The position numbers were made by a program, and so were the translations under genes. The notes under the pieces are model-generated. The model saw only the letters and a list, made by a program, of their open reading frames with translations. It searched no databases and was not told where the DNA came from. Shown here one piece after another: positions 7,160 through 16,273 of a stretch of 64,000 bases of DNA. Position 1 is the stretch's first letter. Each line of letters starts with the position of its first letter. Source of the DNA: an uncultured Bacteroidota bacterium (GTDB lineage Bacteria; Bacteroidota; Bacteroidia; Chitinophagales; Chitinophagaceae); NCBI GenBank assembly GCA_903887415.1, contig CAISPO010000037.1:215260-279259 (forward strand), in the 5' to 3' direction.

Positions 7160-9010
7160 TTAATACCCCCTTCCTTCCTGCTTCTCCATGTAATTCATAA
7201 AGGCGCGGTTGGCAACGCGGTTGCCGCCGGGGGTGGGGTAGTTGCCGGTAAAGTACCAGTCGCCCTTGTTGTGGGGGCAGGCGGCGTTGAGGCCTTCTAT
7301 TGATTGGTAGATCACGTCCACTTCTGCGGTCACATCTTTGTGGCGGAGCATGGAGGCTATTTTTCTGCTGATCTCTTCGGGTGTGAAGGGGTGATAAACG
7401 CCTTTTACAAAATTCTGCTCGTGCAGCTTGCCTTGTGCTTCTGCTTCTTTGCACTGGTTGTATATATCGTGCAGGGTTTCTTCGTGGCCTGGTGTTTCAA
7501 AAAGCAGGCCCACGGCAGCCTGGAAGGCGATAAAATCGCCCATGCGGCTCATGTCTATGCCGTAACAGTCGGGGTAGCGGATCTGGGGGGCAGATGATAC
7601 TACGATGATGCGCTTGGGCCCCAGGCGGTCGAGCATTTTAATGATGCTTTCGCGGAGGGTGGTGCCGCGCACTATGGAGTCGTCTATGACAACCAAAGTA
7701 TCCACATCCTTTTGCACAGTGCCGTAGGTGATGTCATACACATGCTGCACCATTTCGTTGCGGCTTGCATCTTCGGTAATGAAGGTGCGCATCTTCACAT
7801 CCTTTATGGCTATCTTCTCAATGCGTACACGGCGGCCTACGAGCTCCCGCATTTCTTCTTCCGTCATGCTGTCACGGCGGGAGAGGATGCGCTGTATCTT
7901 AATTTCCTGCAGATAGTCTTCGAGACCCTTTATGAGGCCATAAAAGGCTATCTCGGCAGTGTTGGGTATGAAGGAAACAATGGTGTGCTTAAGGTGGTGG
8001 TCGAGCGCTTTGAGCACGGTGCCGGCCAGGTTGCGGCCCAGCTCCATACGCTCGCGGTAGATATCCGGGTCGCTGCCGCGGCTGAAGTAGATGCGCTCAA
8101 AACTGCACGCAGTATGCTCGCGGGGCGCTAATATCTCCGTCTCGGCAAATTCCCCTTTTGAAGAGACAATAATGGCGTGGCCGGGCTTTAGTTTTTTTAC
8201 TTGTTGCTGGGTAACGTTGAACGCGGTCATGATAGCGGCGCGCTCGGAGGCGGCAACTACTATCTCATCATCCTGGTAATAATAGCAGGGGCGTATGCCA
8301 TTGGGGTCACGCATTACAAAGCTGTCGCCATTGCCTATAAGGCCGCTGAACACATAGCCGCCATCAAAGTGCATGGTAGCCTGTTTCAGTATGCCTTCTA
8401 CATTCAGATTGGAAGGATTAGTATCATCCGCAAGGCCGAGGTAATAATGAATGGTCTCTATCATAGCGCCCAGATCGCTTTCGCGCATGGTGCCGCTGGG
8501 GTGTTGGTCGAGCATATCAAACAACTCATCTGTATTCACCAGGTTGAAATTGCCCGCCATGGTGAGGTTGCGGGTAGGGTTGATGCTGGACTTCAAAAAG
8601 GGGTGGCAAAACTCCACATTATTCTTGCCTTGTGTGCCGTAACGCAGATGCCCTAGCAGTACCTCACCTACAAAGCGCATATACCCCTTCATCAACCCCG
8701 GGTGCTGTAAGATCTCCGGGTACATTTTCTCCATGTCGCCCACTTCCGCATTTATGTTCTGGAAGATCTGCGAGATGGCCTGTGCTCCGCTCACCCGCAG
8801 CCGGTGCATGAACTGGTGTCCCGGTTCGGTATTGAGCTTCAGGGTAGCTATGCCGGCGCCGTCCTGGCCGCGGTTATGCTGCTTTTCCATCAGCAGGTAT
8901 AGCTTATTGAGCCCGTAAAAGGCGGTACCGTATTTAACGTGATAGTAGGAGAGTGGTTTGAGCAGCCTGATATATGCAAGGCCACATTCGTGCTTTAATG
9001 CGTCGGACAT
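7160..9010 (-). CDS. purF: Amidophosphoribosyltransferase
   Basis: A 616-aa enzyme of purine synthesis that converts PRPP and glutamine to phosphoribosylamine. The N-terminal Ntn glutaminase domain carries Cys9 (HECGLAYIRL), HNRGQDGAG and YGTQG. The C-terminal phosphoribosyltransferase domain has the PRPP loop VVIDDSIVRGTTLRESI near residue 440. The protein is about 100 residues longer than E. coli PurF and has eight residues before the nucleophile Cys, as in the long Bacteroidota form, implying propeptide removal or a modified N-terminus. A TACCTTTG -7-like element (9018-9025, minus strand) is so close to the ATG that the transcript would have almost no leader. purC lies 1.1 kb away on the other strand. 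Confidence 0.93.
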   Translation of the reverse strand: MSDALKHECGLAYIRLLKPLSYYHVKYGTAFYGLNKLYLLMEKQHNRGQDGAGIATLKLNTEPGHQFMHRLRVSGAQAISQIFQNINAEVGDMEKMYPEILQHPGLMKGYMRFVGEVLLGHLRYGTQGKNNVEFCHPFLKSSINPTRNLTMAGNFNLVNTDELFDMLDQHPSGTMRESDLGAMIETIHYYLGLADDTNPSNLNVEGILKQATMHFDGGYVFSGLIGNGDSFVMRDPNGIRPCYYYQDDEIVVAASERAAIMTAFNVTQQQVKKLKPGHAIIVSSKGEFAETEILAPREHTACSFERIYFSRGSDPDIYRERMELGRNLAGTVLKALDHHLKHTIVSFIPNTAEIAFYGLIKGLEDYLQEIKIQRILSRRDSMTEEEMRELVGRRVRIEKIAIKDVKMRTFITEDASRNEMVQHVYDITYGTVQKDVDTLVVIDDSIVRGTTLRESIIKMLDRLGPKRIIVVSSAPQIRYPDCYGIDMSRMGDFIAFQAAVGLLFETPGHEETLHDIYNQCKEAEAQGKLHEQNFVKGVYHPFTPEEISRKIASMLRHKDVTAEVDVIYQSIEGLNAACPHNKGDWYFTGNYPTPGGNRVANRAFMNYMEKQEGRGY

Positions 9011-9044
9011 GAGGGGGCAAAGGTAAGCTGAATGGATGAAATTT

Positions 9045-9218
9045 GGAATTTGTCTGTTTTGGAATTAGGAATTAGGGTATTTGGAATTTGGATTGTTTTT
9101 TTTGGAGTTTGGAATTAGGTATTCGGAATTTGGATTGTGGCTTGAAAAGACGGTCGAGAAAGCGAATATGCACGAAACAATCCCAACTCCGCTATCCAAT
9201 TCCCAATTCCAATTATTT
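9045..9218. repeat. GGAATTTGGAATT-type dispersed repeat region
   Basis: Many imperfect copies of GGAATT(T/A)GGAATT fill 9045-9140, and the inverse form ATTCCCAATTCCAATT occurs at about 9199-9214. The same unit recurs at 44970-45015 and 57380-57540. It separates purF from the lysE-like gene and is probably non-coding. Confidence 0.55.
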
Positions 9219-9896
9219 AGAGAGTATCTTATTTATCTCGCTGCCTTCTTTGCCTTTTTTGAACTGTATATTAAAGGTTGTGCTAATAAATAGAGAGAGG
9301 CCGATAAAAAGTATGCAGGCCGCAGAAAATTTCTGGACGTAGATAATACGGCGGATAGTGAGCAGGCGTTTGATACGGTCGGCGAGGAAGACCTTGGAGA
9401 AATCAACGCTTAAGATAATAGTTAGCGCTACGCCAAACAAAATGGCCCGATAAAGCCCGGTGGTATTCGCAGTGAGTGTAACTGCCCCCAGCCAGCTTAT
9501 GAGTGCGCCTGGGTTGAGGGTATTGATGAGGAAGCCACTTACCCATATTTTCATGTATTGTCCGCCGGAGACTGCGAGTGGGGTAGCGGATGGGCGTTTG
9601 GGTTTCGTTTTCCTGATAAGGCCGCTCAGGCCAATGGCCATTAATGCAACGGCTCCGCCGAATGCGATGTGTTTTTCATAGGGTTTTAGCCCTTCGAGCC
9701 AGGATGCGGCAAGGTTGGCTACGGTAACATAGAGGATATCGCTCACCGAAACGCCCAGCACAAAAGCCAGTCCGGCTTTGTAGCTGTAGTTGAGGCTGTA
9801 CTTGATAACCGCGAATAGCGTAGGCCCCACGGAAATAGCCATAAACAGGCCTGCCAGGATACCTTTTACTGCTGCATCTATGATGTTAATGTGCAT
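9213..9896 (-). CDS. LysE-family exporter
   Basis: A 227-aa membrane protein with about six hydrophobic segments. Its N-terminus, GILAGLFMAISVGPTLF, is the LysE/RhtB hallmark: a first helix ending in SVGP. A second conserved patch, LINTLNPGALISWLGA, lies near residue 120. The family exports amino acids such as lysine, arginine or homoserine; the substrate here cannot be inferred. Between the halves is a cytoplasmic basic loop (RKTKPKRPS). It stands alone between purF and the divergent purC. Confidence 0.8.
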   Translation of the reverse strand: MHINIIDAAVKGILAGLFMAISVGPTLFAVIKYSLNYSYKAGLAFVLGVSVSDILYVTVANLAASWLEGLKPYEKHIAFGGAVALMAIGLSGLIRKTKPKRPSATPLAVSGGQYMKIWVSGFLINTLNPGALISWLGAVTLTANTTGLYRAILFGVALTIILSVDFSKVFLADRIKRLLTIRRIIYVQKFSAACILFIGLSLFISTTFNIQFKKGKEGSEINKILSK

Positions 9897-10109
9897 AATT
9901 CAGCCCGATCTCACCCCAAATCCGACGCGGCGGAGCGCCCCCTTGCTATGAAAGCATTCATATTATCAAAGGCGTTTTTTAAAATTTATTTATCATTTTT
10001 ATCTGGTAAAAACTGTACCGCGGTAAAGATAGTAAAGTGGGTGGAAGGTGATTATTAAATTATTGTATAATGAATATTGAAATTGTCATTAGCTATTATT
10101 CCATTCTCT

Positions 10110-10117
10110 TATCTTTG
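10110..10117 (+). promoter_or_regulatory. -7 element of purC promoter
   Basis: TATCTTTG matches TAnnTTTG and is followed by GCAA, a common arrangement in this phylum. A TTG at 10083-10085 lies 24 bp upstream, slightly longer than ideal for the -33 box. The ATG is at 10164, giving a leader of about 40 nt. Confidence 0.5.
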
Positions 10118-10163
10118 CAACCCCAAATCAGAGAACATTTTTTAACAACCGAAAAAAGAAGCT

Positions 10164-11084
10164 ATGCAATTACCTGGCCAAACAAACTTTTATAAAGGCA
10201 AAGTACGCGATGTATATACCATTAACGACAAGTACATGGTAATGATGGTGAGCGACCGCATATCGGCATTTGATGTGGTGCTCCCAAAGCCAATACCGTA
10301 TAAGGGACAAGTGCTGAACCAGATCGCCGCCCAGATGCTGGATGCAACAAAGGATATCTTGCCAAACTGGATGATAAGCACTCCGCTGCCTAATGCTACT
10401 ATCGGGTATAAATGTGAAACCTACCCGGTGGAAATGGTAGTGAGGGGCAACCTCACAGGCCACGCGTGGCGCACCTATAAAAGCGGAAAGCGCGAGCTAT
10501 GCGGGGTTGTTATGCCAGATGGTATGAAAGAAAATGATTTTTTTGAAAAACCCATCCTTACGCCCACTACCAAGGCGCATGAAGGGCATGATGAAGATAT
10601 CTCGCGCGAGGAGATCATGAGCAGCGGCCTTGTATCTAAAGAAGAATACGAGCAACTGGAAAAATATACGCTGGCATTGTTTGAGCGTGGCAGGGAGATA
10701 GCTAAAGACCGTGGGCTGATACTGGTGGACACCAAGTATGAGTTTGGCCATATAGGCAATACCATTTACCTTATAGACGAGATACATACGCCGGATTCGT
10801 CACGATATTTTTACCTGGAAGGATACGAGGAACGCCAGAGAAAGGGTGAGCAGCAGCGCCAGCTATCGAAAGAGTTTGTGCGTGAGTGGCTGATGGAAAA
10901 TGGTTTCCAGGGCAAGGAAGGCCAGCAGGTGCCGGAAATGACTGAAGAGGTAGTCGGGCAGATATCAGAACGTTACATAGAGCTGTATGAAGTAGTGACG
11001 GGCAAAACCTTTGTGAAGCATGATGTTAATCATGGGGAGGAAGAAAGGAAACTGGTGGAGGCATTGAAGCAGTTGCAGTCATAA
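10164..11084 (+). CDS. purC: SAICAR synthase
   Basis: A 306-aa phosphoribosylaminoimidazole-succinocarboxamide synthase, which joins CAIR and aspartate with ATP in purine synthesis. The start [18 protein letters not shown] contains the KGKVRD nucleotide-binding strand, followed by [14 protein letters not shown] and [23 protein letters not shown] and [13 protein letters not shown] are the conserved active-site segments near residues 185-215. The length fits the longer PurC form found in yeast and Bacteroidota rather than the roughly 240-aa E. coli form. It is monocistronic: promoter-like sequence upstream and a strong terminator directly after. Confidence 0.95.
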   Translation: MQLPGQTNFYKGKVRDVYTINDKYMVMMVSDRISAFDVVLPKPIPYKGQVLNQIAAQMLDATKDILPNWMISTPLPNATIGYKCETYPVEMVVRGNLTGHAWRTYKSGKRELCGVVMPDGMKENDFFEKPILTPTTKAHEGHDEDISREEIMSSGLVSKEEYEQLEKYTLALFERGREIAKDRGLILVDTKYEFGHIGNTIYLIDEIHTPDSSRYFYLEGYEERQRKGEQQRQLSKEFVREWLMENGFQGKEGQQVPEMTEEVVGQISERYIELYEVVTGKTFVKHDVNHGEEERKLVEALKQLQS

Positions 11085-11112
11085 ACGGTTAATCATATGA
11101 TAATACAATAAT

Positions 11113-11142
11113 AATCTGCCGGTTTACCGGCAGATTTTTTTT
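11113..11142 (+). terminator. Rho-independent terminator of purC
   Basis: The perfect inverted repeat ATCTGCCGGT/ACCGGCAGAT is followed by a run of eight T, 28 bp after the purC stop. This is a classical intrinsic terminator. Confidence 0.85.
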
Positions 11143-11174
11143 CAGGATACCTTGCGCGATTATTCGCAGGATTT

Positions 11175-12635
11175 ATGAAAAAATTATTACTACTTTCTGT
11201 TGCCGTTTTTATTTTCTTTGGCGCTAATGCCGGTAATAAGATCAAGTGCTACTTCAACACACCGGTTGACACGACCGCATCTGCAGGTGTGAACGCTGTT
11301 TATCTTAATAACTGTATTGCGGATACGCTTACTGCCTACCTGAACCGCGCCAAATATTCGATAGATATTTGTATATACGATTTTGAAAAAACCTATAGCT
11401 ACAACATTGCTACGCTGGATACAACATTTGCGCCGGAAGTAGCTAAGGCCATTGACAGCGCATACGAAAGAGGTGTGAAGGTGCGCATTATCTATGATTC
11501 CAGCAACGCCAATACGGGCTTGCAACTATTGGATACCGGCATACATACTATGGGCAGCCCGCAGGGCTCCGCATATACGATCATGCACAACAAGTTTGTA
11601 ATTATAGATGCGGGATCACCGGATCACAATGATCCAATCGTTTGGACCGGCTGCCTGAACTGGTATTATGAGCAATGGAACTGGGATTACAATAACGTTA
11701 TTATCTTCCAGGATTCTGCACTCTCTTCTGCTTACACCGCAGAATTCAACATGATGTGGGGAGATACCGGCATTAATAAAAACTGGGCTACCTCTAAATT
11801 CGGGCAGTTTAAGACCGATCTTGGTATGCACACCTTTTATATCGACGGCAACCTTGTGGAGCTGTATTTCAGCCCTTCTGACGGCACAGACTCGCATATA
11901 CAATCCACAATAGAAACGGCAAATAAAGACTTGTATTTCGGGGAGTACACCTTTACTGAAACGACCGATGCCAATGACATTATAGCGAAATCTAACGCCG
12001 GATTGACCGTGTATGGGATCAACGACAGCTATAGTAACAGTTATTACCCAACAGAACATTTTACCCCGGACCTTGCGGCGCATTTCAAAGTTTATACTGA
12101 ATCAGCAGACACACTGTACCATAATAAAATGCTGATAATAGATCCGTCAGATACTTGTTCCGACCCAATGGTACTGACCGGCTCGCACAACTGGAGCTCA
12201 AGCGCTAATACGAAGAATGATGAAAATACGGTCATTGTGCATAATGCATCTATTGCCAATCAATACCTTCAGTATTTTATGGGGTCGTTTAATAATTTAC
12301 CAGGCAGCACTGTAACCCTGCCTGCATACAACTGCGAGGCAGCTGTAGCCCCAACCAAGGTACTTCCAAACATTGCTGTAACGGACAATTTTGTGGTATA
12401 TCCTACTCCTTCAGATGGTAAAATTTATTTGGCTTACCAACTGTCATCTGCACAAACGGTAAGCATGGATATATACAATGTTACCGGGCAAAAGGTGGCT
12501 TCGCTGATCAGCGATGATTTACAATATGCAGGAAGGCATACGTGTAACTATACATTGGGCACACCGGGGTTGTATTTCGTTCGCATCATTGCTGGTAATG
12601 AGTTATTTACCAGGAAGGTATTAATAGCCGAATAA
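11175..12635 (+). CDS. Secreted phospholipase D-like protein with T9SS sorting domain
   Basis: A 486-aa exported protein. A signal peptide (MKKLLLLSVAVFIFFGANA) is followed by two phospholipase D-type active-site motifs: HNKFVIID near residue 138 and HNKMLIID near residue 316, each with a downstream G-x-x-N-W segment (TGCLNW; TGSHNW). Two HKD motifs in one chain form a complete PLD active site, which could act on phosphodiesters of lipids or nucleic acids. The last roughly 80 residues (VYPTPSDGKIYL ... YNVTGQKV ... PGLYFVRI ... RKVLIAE) are a T9SS type A sorting domain, so the protein should cross the outer membrane and be released or anchored outside. No immunity-like partner is seen nearby. 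Confidence 0.85.
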   Translation: MKKLLLLSVAVFIFFGANAGNKIKCYFNTPVDTTASAGVNAVYLNNCIADTLTAYLNRAKYSIDICIYDFEKTYSYNIATLDTTFAPEVAKAIDSAYERGVKVRIIYDSSNANTGLQLLDTGIHTMGSPQGSAYTIMHNKFVIIDAGSPDHNDPIVWTGCLNWYYEQWNWDYNNVIIFQDSALSSAYTAEFNMMWGDTGINKNWATSKFGQFKTDLGMHTFYIDGNLVELYFSPSDGTDSHIQSTIETANKDLYFGEYTFTETTDANDIIAKSNAGLTVYGINDSYSNSYYPTEHFTPDLAAHFKVYTESADTLYHNKMLIIDPSDTCSDPMVLTGSHNWSSSANTKNDENTVIVHNASIANQYLQYFMGSFNNLPGSTVTLPAYNCEAAVAPTKVLPNIAVTDNFVVYPTPSDGKIYLAYQLSSAQTVSMDIYNVTGQKVASLISDDLQYAGRHTCNYTLGTPGLYFVRIIAGNELFTRKVLIAE

Positions 12636-12686
12636 GGTGTTTTTTGAAGATGGTTTCTATTTTGTAAATGGTCTAAACTAACCAGA

Positions 12687-13979
12687 ATGAGTTTTAAAAA
12701 TATCTTCCTGGCATTACTTGCGCCAGCATTTCTCTCCATAACAGCGCAGGCACAAACGCAGGATTCAATAACAGAATTTAAACCTCACGGCACTTTGTGG
12801 GGGCTTTCTTTCGGCGATTATGTATATAAGGTGAATGCGGATACTGCGGGGGGCACTACGCCTCCCGGCAGGGGAAAGAACCAATACAGCCAGGTGCCTG
12901 CGGGTTCCCACTATTTCCAGTTCCGCCGCATTTACCTTGGCTATAATTATGACTTTAGCCCCAGGCTGTCTGCGGAGGTTTTATTGGCTGCCGAGAATGA
13001 TTACACCCAGGGATCGATAGGCAACCAGAGCAGCCCCGGCGATATGTTGGCAGACAATAAATTTGCCCCATTCATAAAGCTGGCAGACGTTCGCTGGAAA
13101 AATATGTTTAAAGGCACAGACCTGGTTTGTGGTGAAATGTCCACGCCTGCATTTCCTATGTTATCAGAATATGTATGGGGCTACCGCTCTGTGGAAAGGA
13201 CGGAAGCCGATATGCGCGGTACCCCTTCTTATGATGAGGGCATATCCCTGCAGGGGCATTACGGCTCTAAAAATACGTTTGGGTACAATCTTATGGCGGG
13301 CAACGGTAACGGCGCAGTACCAGCTACCAACGATTTTTCGTTTTATTATGGCGATATATGGGCCAGACTGCTCAACCAGCATTTGATCATAGACCTTTAC
13401 CAGGACTATAGAAAATTGGTCTGGCACCCAATTGATACATCAGTGACAGGTGGCTATCACAGCGACCGCAATACTACCAAACTATTGTTGGCTTACACAA
13501 CACGTAAGGTTACTGTGGGGATAGAAGCTATGCAAACAACACTCATGGGCGATGTGGTAGCGTCAACCATTACCAGCAGGACATTTTATTACACCACCTT
13601 TGCCACCACAATATCTGCTTATGTGCGCGGGCGTATATACAAAGACAAGTTAGGCTTCTTAGCCCGGTATGATAATTATGATCCCGGCCATAAAATTAAC
13701 GAAGCTTACGATAATCCACGGGTCATTCAATTCACGGCAACCTCAGCGTCTAACTACAACCCAGCTACCCGGGAGCAACTACTCATACTAGGTATAGATT
13801 ATACACCCTTCCCTAATTTTCACCTGATGCCCAATTTTTATGTAAATACGTATAAAAGCACATTGCCTTCTAAGTATTATGACCTTAATCCCGGAGGTAC
13901 CGGAGTGGTTGGCACAGATGCGGTTGCCCGCCTTACTGTATATTTTATTTTCGGCAAGAGCGACAATATCAAGTACTAA
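12687..13979 (+). CDS. Outer-membrane beta-barrel protein (porin-like)
   Basis: A 430-aa protein with a signal peptide cleaved after about residue 22 (SITAQA-Q). The body is rich in alternating aromatic and polar strands (YFQFRRIYLGYNYDFSPRLSAEV, in short pieces), as in large barrels. It ends with a strand reading LTVYFIFGKSDNIKY, an aromatic-rich C-terminal strand typical of outer-membrane proteins. Its overall style recalls phosphate-selective-porin or alginate-porin type barrels, but I cannot name a family. It follows the PLD-like gene by 51 bp on the same strand and may be co-transcribed with it. Confidence 0.6.
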   Translation: MSFKNIFLALLAPAFLSITAQAQTQDSITEFKPHGTLWGLSFGDYVYKVNADTAGGTTPPGRGKNQYSQVPAGSHYFQFRRIYLGYNYDFSPRLSAEVLLAAENDYTQGSIGNQSSPGDMLADNKFAPFIKLADVRWKNMFKGTDLVCGEMSTPAFPMLSEYVWGYRSVERTEADMRGTPSYDEGISLQGHYGSKNTFGYNLMAGNGNGAVPATNDFSFYYGDIWARLLNQHLIIDLYQDYRKLVWHPIDTSVTGGYHSDRNTTKLLLAYTTRKVTVGIEAMQTTLMGDVVASTITSRTFYYTTFATTISAYVRGRIYKDKLGFLARYDNYDPGHKINEAYDNPRVIQFTATSASNYNPATREQLLILGIDYTPFPNFHLMPNFYVNTYKSTLPSKYYDLNPGGTGVVGTDAVARLTVYFIFGKSDNIKY

Positions 13980-13985
13980 AATAAT

Positions 13986-14021
13986 AATTAAAGATGCCGG
14001 TTATAACGGGCACCTTTAATT
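13986..14021. terminator. Bidirectional hairpin between convergent genes
   Basis: Arms AATTAAAG-a-TGCC and GGCA-c-CTTTAATT pair with one mismatch and sit between the stops of the plus-strand barrel gene and the minus-strand cytochrome gene. A-rich and T-rich flanks support termination in both directions. Confidence 0.7.
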
Positions 14022-14024
14022 GCT

Positions 14025-14435
14025 TCATTTCCTGAGCGTATCGATAGTTGCCTGGTTTTTTGGAATTATCGAAGCAACAGCCCCTTTCCTTTTCCGTGCC
14101 TTTAAAAACATAATAACTTCATGTAGCTGTTCCGGGCTTAGATTGGCTGCGACTGCATGGTTTTTGGGGTCTTTTTTTATTGCATACGCGGAATAGTTGT
14201 CAAATTGCTGGTCTGTAAAGTTAGGGATACCATCTTTTCCTTTGGTGAAAATACCATGGCATTTTGAGCAATTAACTTCATACAGCTTTCTGCCTTTTTC
14301 AAGTTCGGCTAATAGTTCAGTTTTCTTATCTCCCTTTATATCTTCTGGAATATTGTATTCGATTTTCTTATGGGTTGCACAATCAGTTAGTAATATTCCC
14401 AAAAGCATCAGGTATAAAAAAAATATTTTGCTCAT
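14025..14435 (-). CDS. Cytochrome c lipoprotein
   Basis: A 136-aa exported lipoprotein. A hydrophobic start with lipobox LLTDC puts the lipidated Cys at residue 19. A single class I cytochrome c domain has CSKCH at residues 56-60, the two thioether Cys and the proximal His. A distal Met ligand is not clearly placed. It would be an envelope electron carrier. No partner enzyme is adjacent, since the neighbours are convergent or separated by a terminator. Confidence 0.8.
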   Translation of the reverse strand: MSKIFFLYLMLLGILLTDCATHKKIEYNIPEDIKGDKKTELLAELEKGRKLYEVNCSKCHGIFTKGKDGIPNFTDQQFDNYSAYAIKKDPKNHAVAANLSPEQLHEVIMFLKARKRKGAVASIIPKNQATIDTLRK

Positions 14436-14534
14436 GATAAAATCAAAGATAAAATAACCAATCTACACATAAAATTTATGTGGAAAATGTAATAGTTACG
14501 ATACTGGAATAGATCCCGGACCATTAAAAATGAA

Positions 14535-14561
14535 CAGGCCTGATAGGTAATATCAGGCCTG
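14535..14561 (-). terminator. Terminator of the phosphoesterase gene
   Basis: A perfect 11-bp inverted repeat (CAGGCCTGATA/TATCAGGCCTG) with a 5-nt loop, 25 bp beyond the stop at 14586, is followed on the minus strand by a T-rich run. This is a good intrinsic terminator. Confidence 0.8.
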
Positions 14562-14585
14562 CATTGATTTATTAAAATGATATTG

Positions 14586-15812
14586 TTAGTTATGGGTAAT
14601 TACAAATGAGCCGTTAGTCAGCTTATCTCCTTTTTCATTTACTATCCTGTAAATGTAAACTCCAGGCGCATACGCAGAAGTATTTACCTGTAAGTCGGTA
14701 CCGGTCATGGCATATTTACCAGTGACACGGCCGGTTGCATCAGTTATGGTAATATTAACATGGCTGCTGAGCGTAACGCTACAATTGAAATTAACCACAT
14801 CACTGGCAGGATTCGGCATCACTTTGAATGAATAATCGTTCGTGTTAACAATATTATTAACTGCTGTAGTAGAACTAATGGCCGCGCATGTAGTAACGGC
14901 AGGATTCATCCAGCAATCAGTAATAGAAGTGGAACCTGAAGCGCTTCCTATATAGCTTAATCCATACATCTGCTCAATGGTATGCAATAAATTCCAGAAG
15001 TTCACATTTTCTGTATAGGTGCCGGCCTTTACCATTGGGCCATAGAATATTACAGGTATGTTATTGCTGTGAAGATCGTCATCCTCATCAAATATCATAA
15101 TGTAGAGTGTGTTGTTATCAAGTGTCCATGATCTGAATGAGTCAAGGTTATTATACATCCACGTGTCACCTGCGGTTATGTTAGTAGGATAGGACCCATC
15201 ATGCATATCATTGGTTCCGTTAGGAGCTACAAAACTTACTGTAGGTAAAGTATCATAATTGACCGGGAAGGCACTAAACGGCTGATTCACAGATGCAGGA
15301 AAGGTGTTAGGGCCTGTACCTAATGCCTCTGACCAGTTAGTGCAGGGGTTATGCTTGCGGTAATATTCGCCGGAGGGTGTAGATAATGTTTGTATATCAG
15401 AACCAACTGAAGGGAGCCCCTCTGAATAGGATTTAAATGTCTTGCCTGCTGCAAAAAGCTGTGCAGCAAGGTTCGGAGTAGTGAATGGGAGGGTTAATCC
15501 ATCAGCTGTAGGATAATTATCCGTGGTTGACCCCTGGTTGCTACCGGAAAAGAGGTCGAGATAATTAGGCTGACTGGGGTGCTCAATGGCAAAAAATTGT
15601 GTGAAAACGGCAGCATTGGGCATGGCTGCTAATGCGTTAATCCTCGAAGCATATGAAGACCCGATAATTTCCGAATATGCATAATTTTCTTCCCAAAGAA
15701 TAACTACATGGCATGGTGGTGTTGTGGGCAACTGGGCTGAAACCCGGGTGGCAAGCAACTGCGACAACAAAGCGCAGCCAATAAAAGAGGCAATATGTAA
15801 AGTGTGTTTCAT
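14586..15812 (-). CDS. Secreted phosphoesterase (PF04185-like) with T9SS sorting domain
   Basis: A 408-aa exported protein. A signal peptide (MKHTLHIASFIGCALLSQLLATRVSA) precedes a phosphoesterase/acid phosphatase domain of the AcpA-phospholipase C group. HVVILWEENYAYSEIIGS holds the metal-binding Glu-Asn near residue 40, HPSQPNYLDLFSGSNQG gives the PSxPNY segment, and IFDEDDDLHSN provides late acidic metal ligands. The last roughly 75 residues (VMPNPASDVVNF ... ITDATGRVTG ... APGVYIYRI) form a T9SS type A sorting domain. The likely role is release of phosphate from extracellular esters. Single gene, own terminator. Confidence 0.85.
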   Translation of the reverse strand: MKHTLHIASFIGCALLSQLLATRVSAQLPTTPPCHVVILWEENYAYSEIIGSSYASRINALAAMPNAAVFTQFFAIEHPSQPNYLDLFSGSNQGSTTDNYPTADGLTLPFTTPNLAAQLFAAGKTFKSYSEGLPSVGSDIQTLSTPSGEYYRKHNPCTNWSEALGTGPNTFPASVNQPFSAFPVNYDTLPTVSFVAPNGTNDMHDGSYPTNITAGDTWMYNNLDSFRSWTLDNNTLYIMIFDEDDDLHSNNIPVIFYGPMVKAGTYTENVNFWNLLHTIEQMYGLSYIGSASGSTSITDCWMNPAVTTCAAISSTTAVNNIVNTNDYSFKVMPNPASDVVNFNCSVTLSSHVNITITDATGRVTGKYAMTGTDLQVNTSAYAPGVYIYRIVNEKGDKLTNGSFVITHN

Positions 15813-15939
15813 AAATATAGTTTGAGGTGTAAAACTAACCCTGACGGATATACTTTACGTATTAACAATGTTACCATTAGATTAAATAAGGGGATAGGGA
15901 AGAGCAATTGAATTGCTATTTTGAGCAGGGCTCGAGGGA

Positions 15940-15971
15940 TTGAGGTAATCATCAGCTTTTTCTTAGATTTG
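15940..15971 (+). promoter_or_regulatory. Promoter for the antitoxin remnant
   Basis: TTG at 15940-15942, then 21 bp, then TAGATTTG at 15964-15971. This is a good match to the Bacteroidota -33/-7 promoter and sits 30 bp before the ATG at 16001. Confidence 0.55.
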
Positions 15972-16000
15972 CCTGCGAATTAATAAAGTGAACTGTGACG

Positions 16001-16197
16001 ATGGAAATAATAAGATCCAGACTTCGTGATTTTATAGAAAATGGTGATGATAAAGAAATAAAGGAGCTGTATATATTGCTTCAAAATAAAGTGGACGAGG
16101 TGCGTCTATTCAGAGAGGAATAAGCAATTCGGAAAAGGGGTTATCCCGCGCTCACGAAGAAGTGATGGCAGAAATCAGGCAGCGATATAACTTGTAA
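16001..16197 (+). pseudogene. Frameshifted addiction-module antitoxin
   Basis: ATG at 16001 opens a frame, MEIIRSRLRDFIENGDDKEI and on through a helical Leu-rich part, that stops at 16123. Another frame then supplies ASIQRGISNSEKG...HEEVMAEIRQRYNL and stops at 16197. Joined, these give about 65 residues with the layout of small Bacteroidota antitoxins: an N-terminal helical half, then a C-terminal HEEVM-x-x-(I/M)-R segment. The shift lies around 16098-16105. No toxin gene follows; hutU starts 77 bp later. It is either a decayed solitary antitoxin or a sequencing error in an intact one. A good promoter is present. Confidence 0.6.
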
Positions 16198-16219
16198 ACT
16201 CTTTATTTCTCTTACTTTG
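16192..16219 (+). promoter_or_regulatory. Probable hutU promoter
   Basis: TTG at 16192-16194, 18 bp, then TACTTTG at 16213-16219, one base shorter than TAnnTTTG. The leader to the ATG at 16274 would be about 48 nt. The same 7-nt element occurs before three other genes in the window. Confidence 0.45.
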
Positions 16220-16273
16220 TAACGTACTCTTACACCACATTGAATTACTAAACAACGATTTTTACAAATAACT

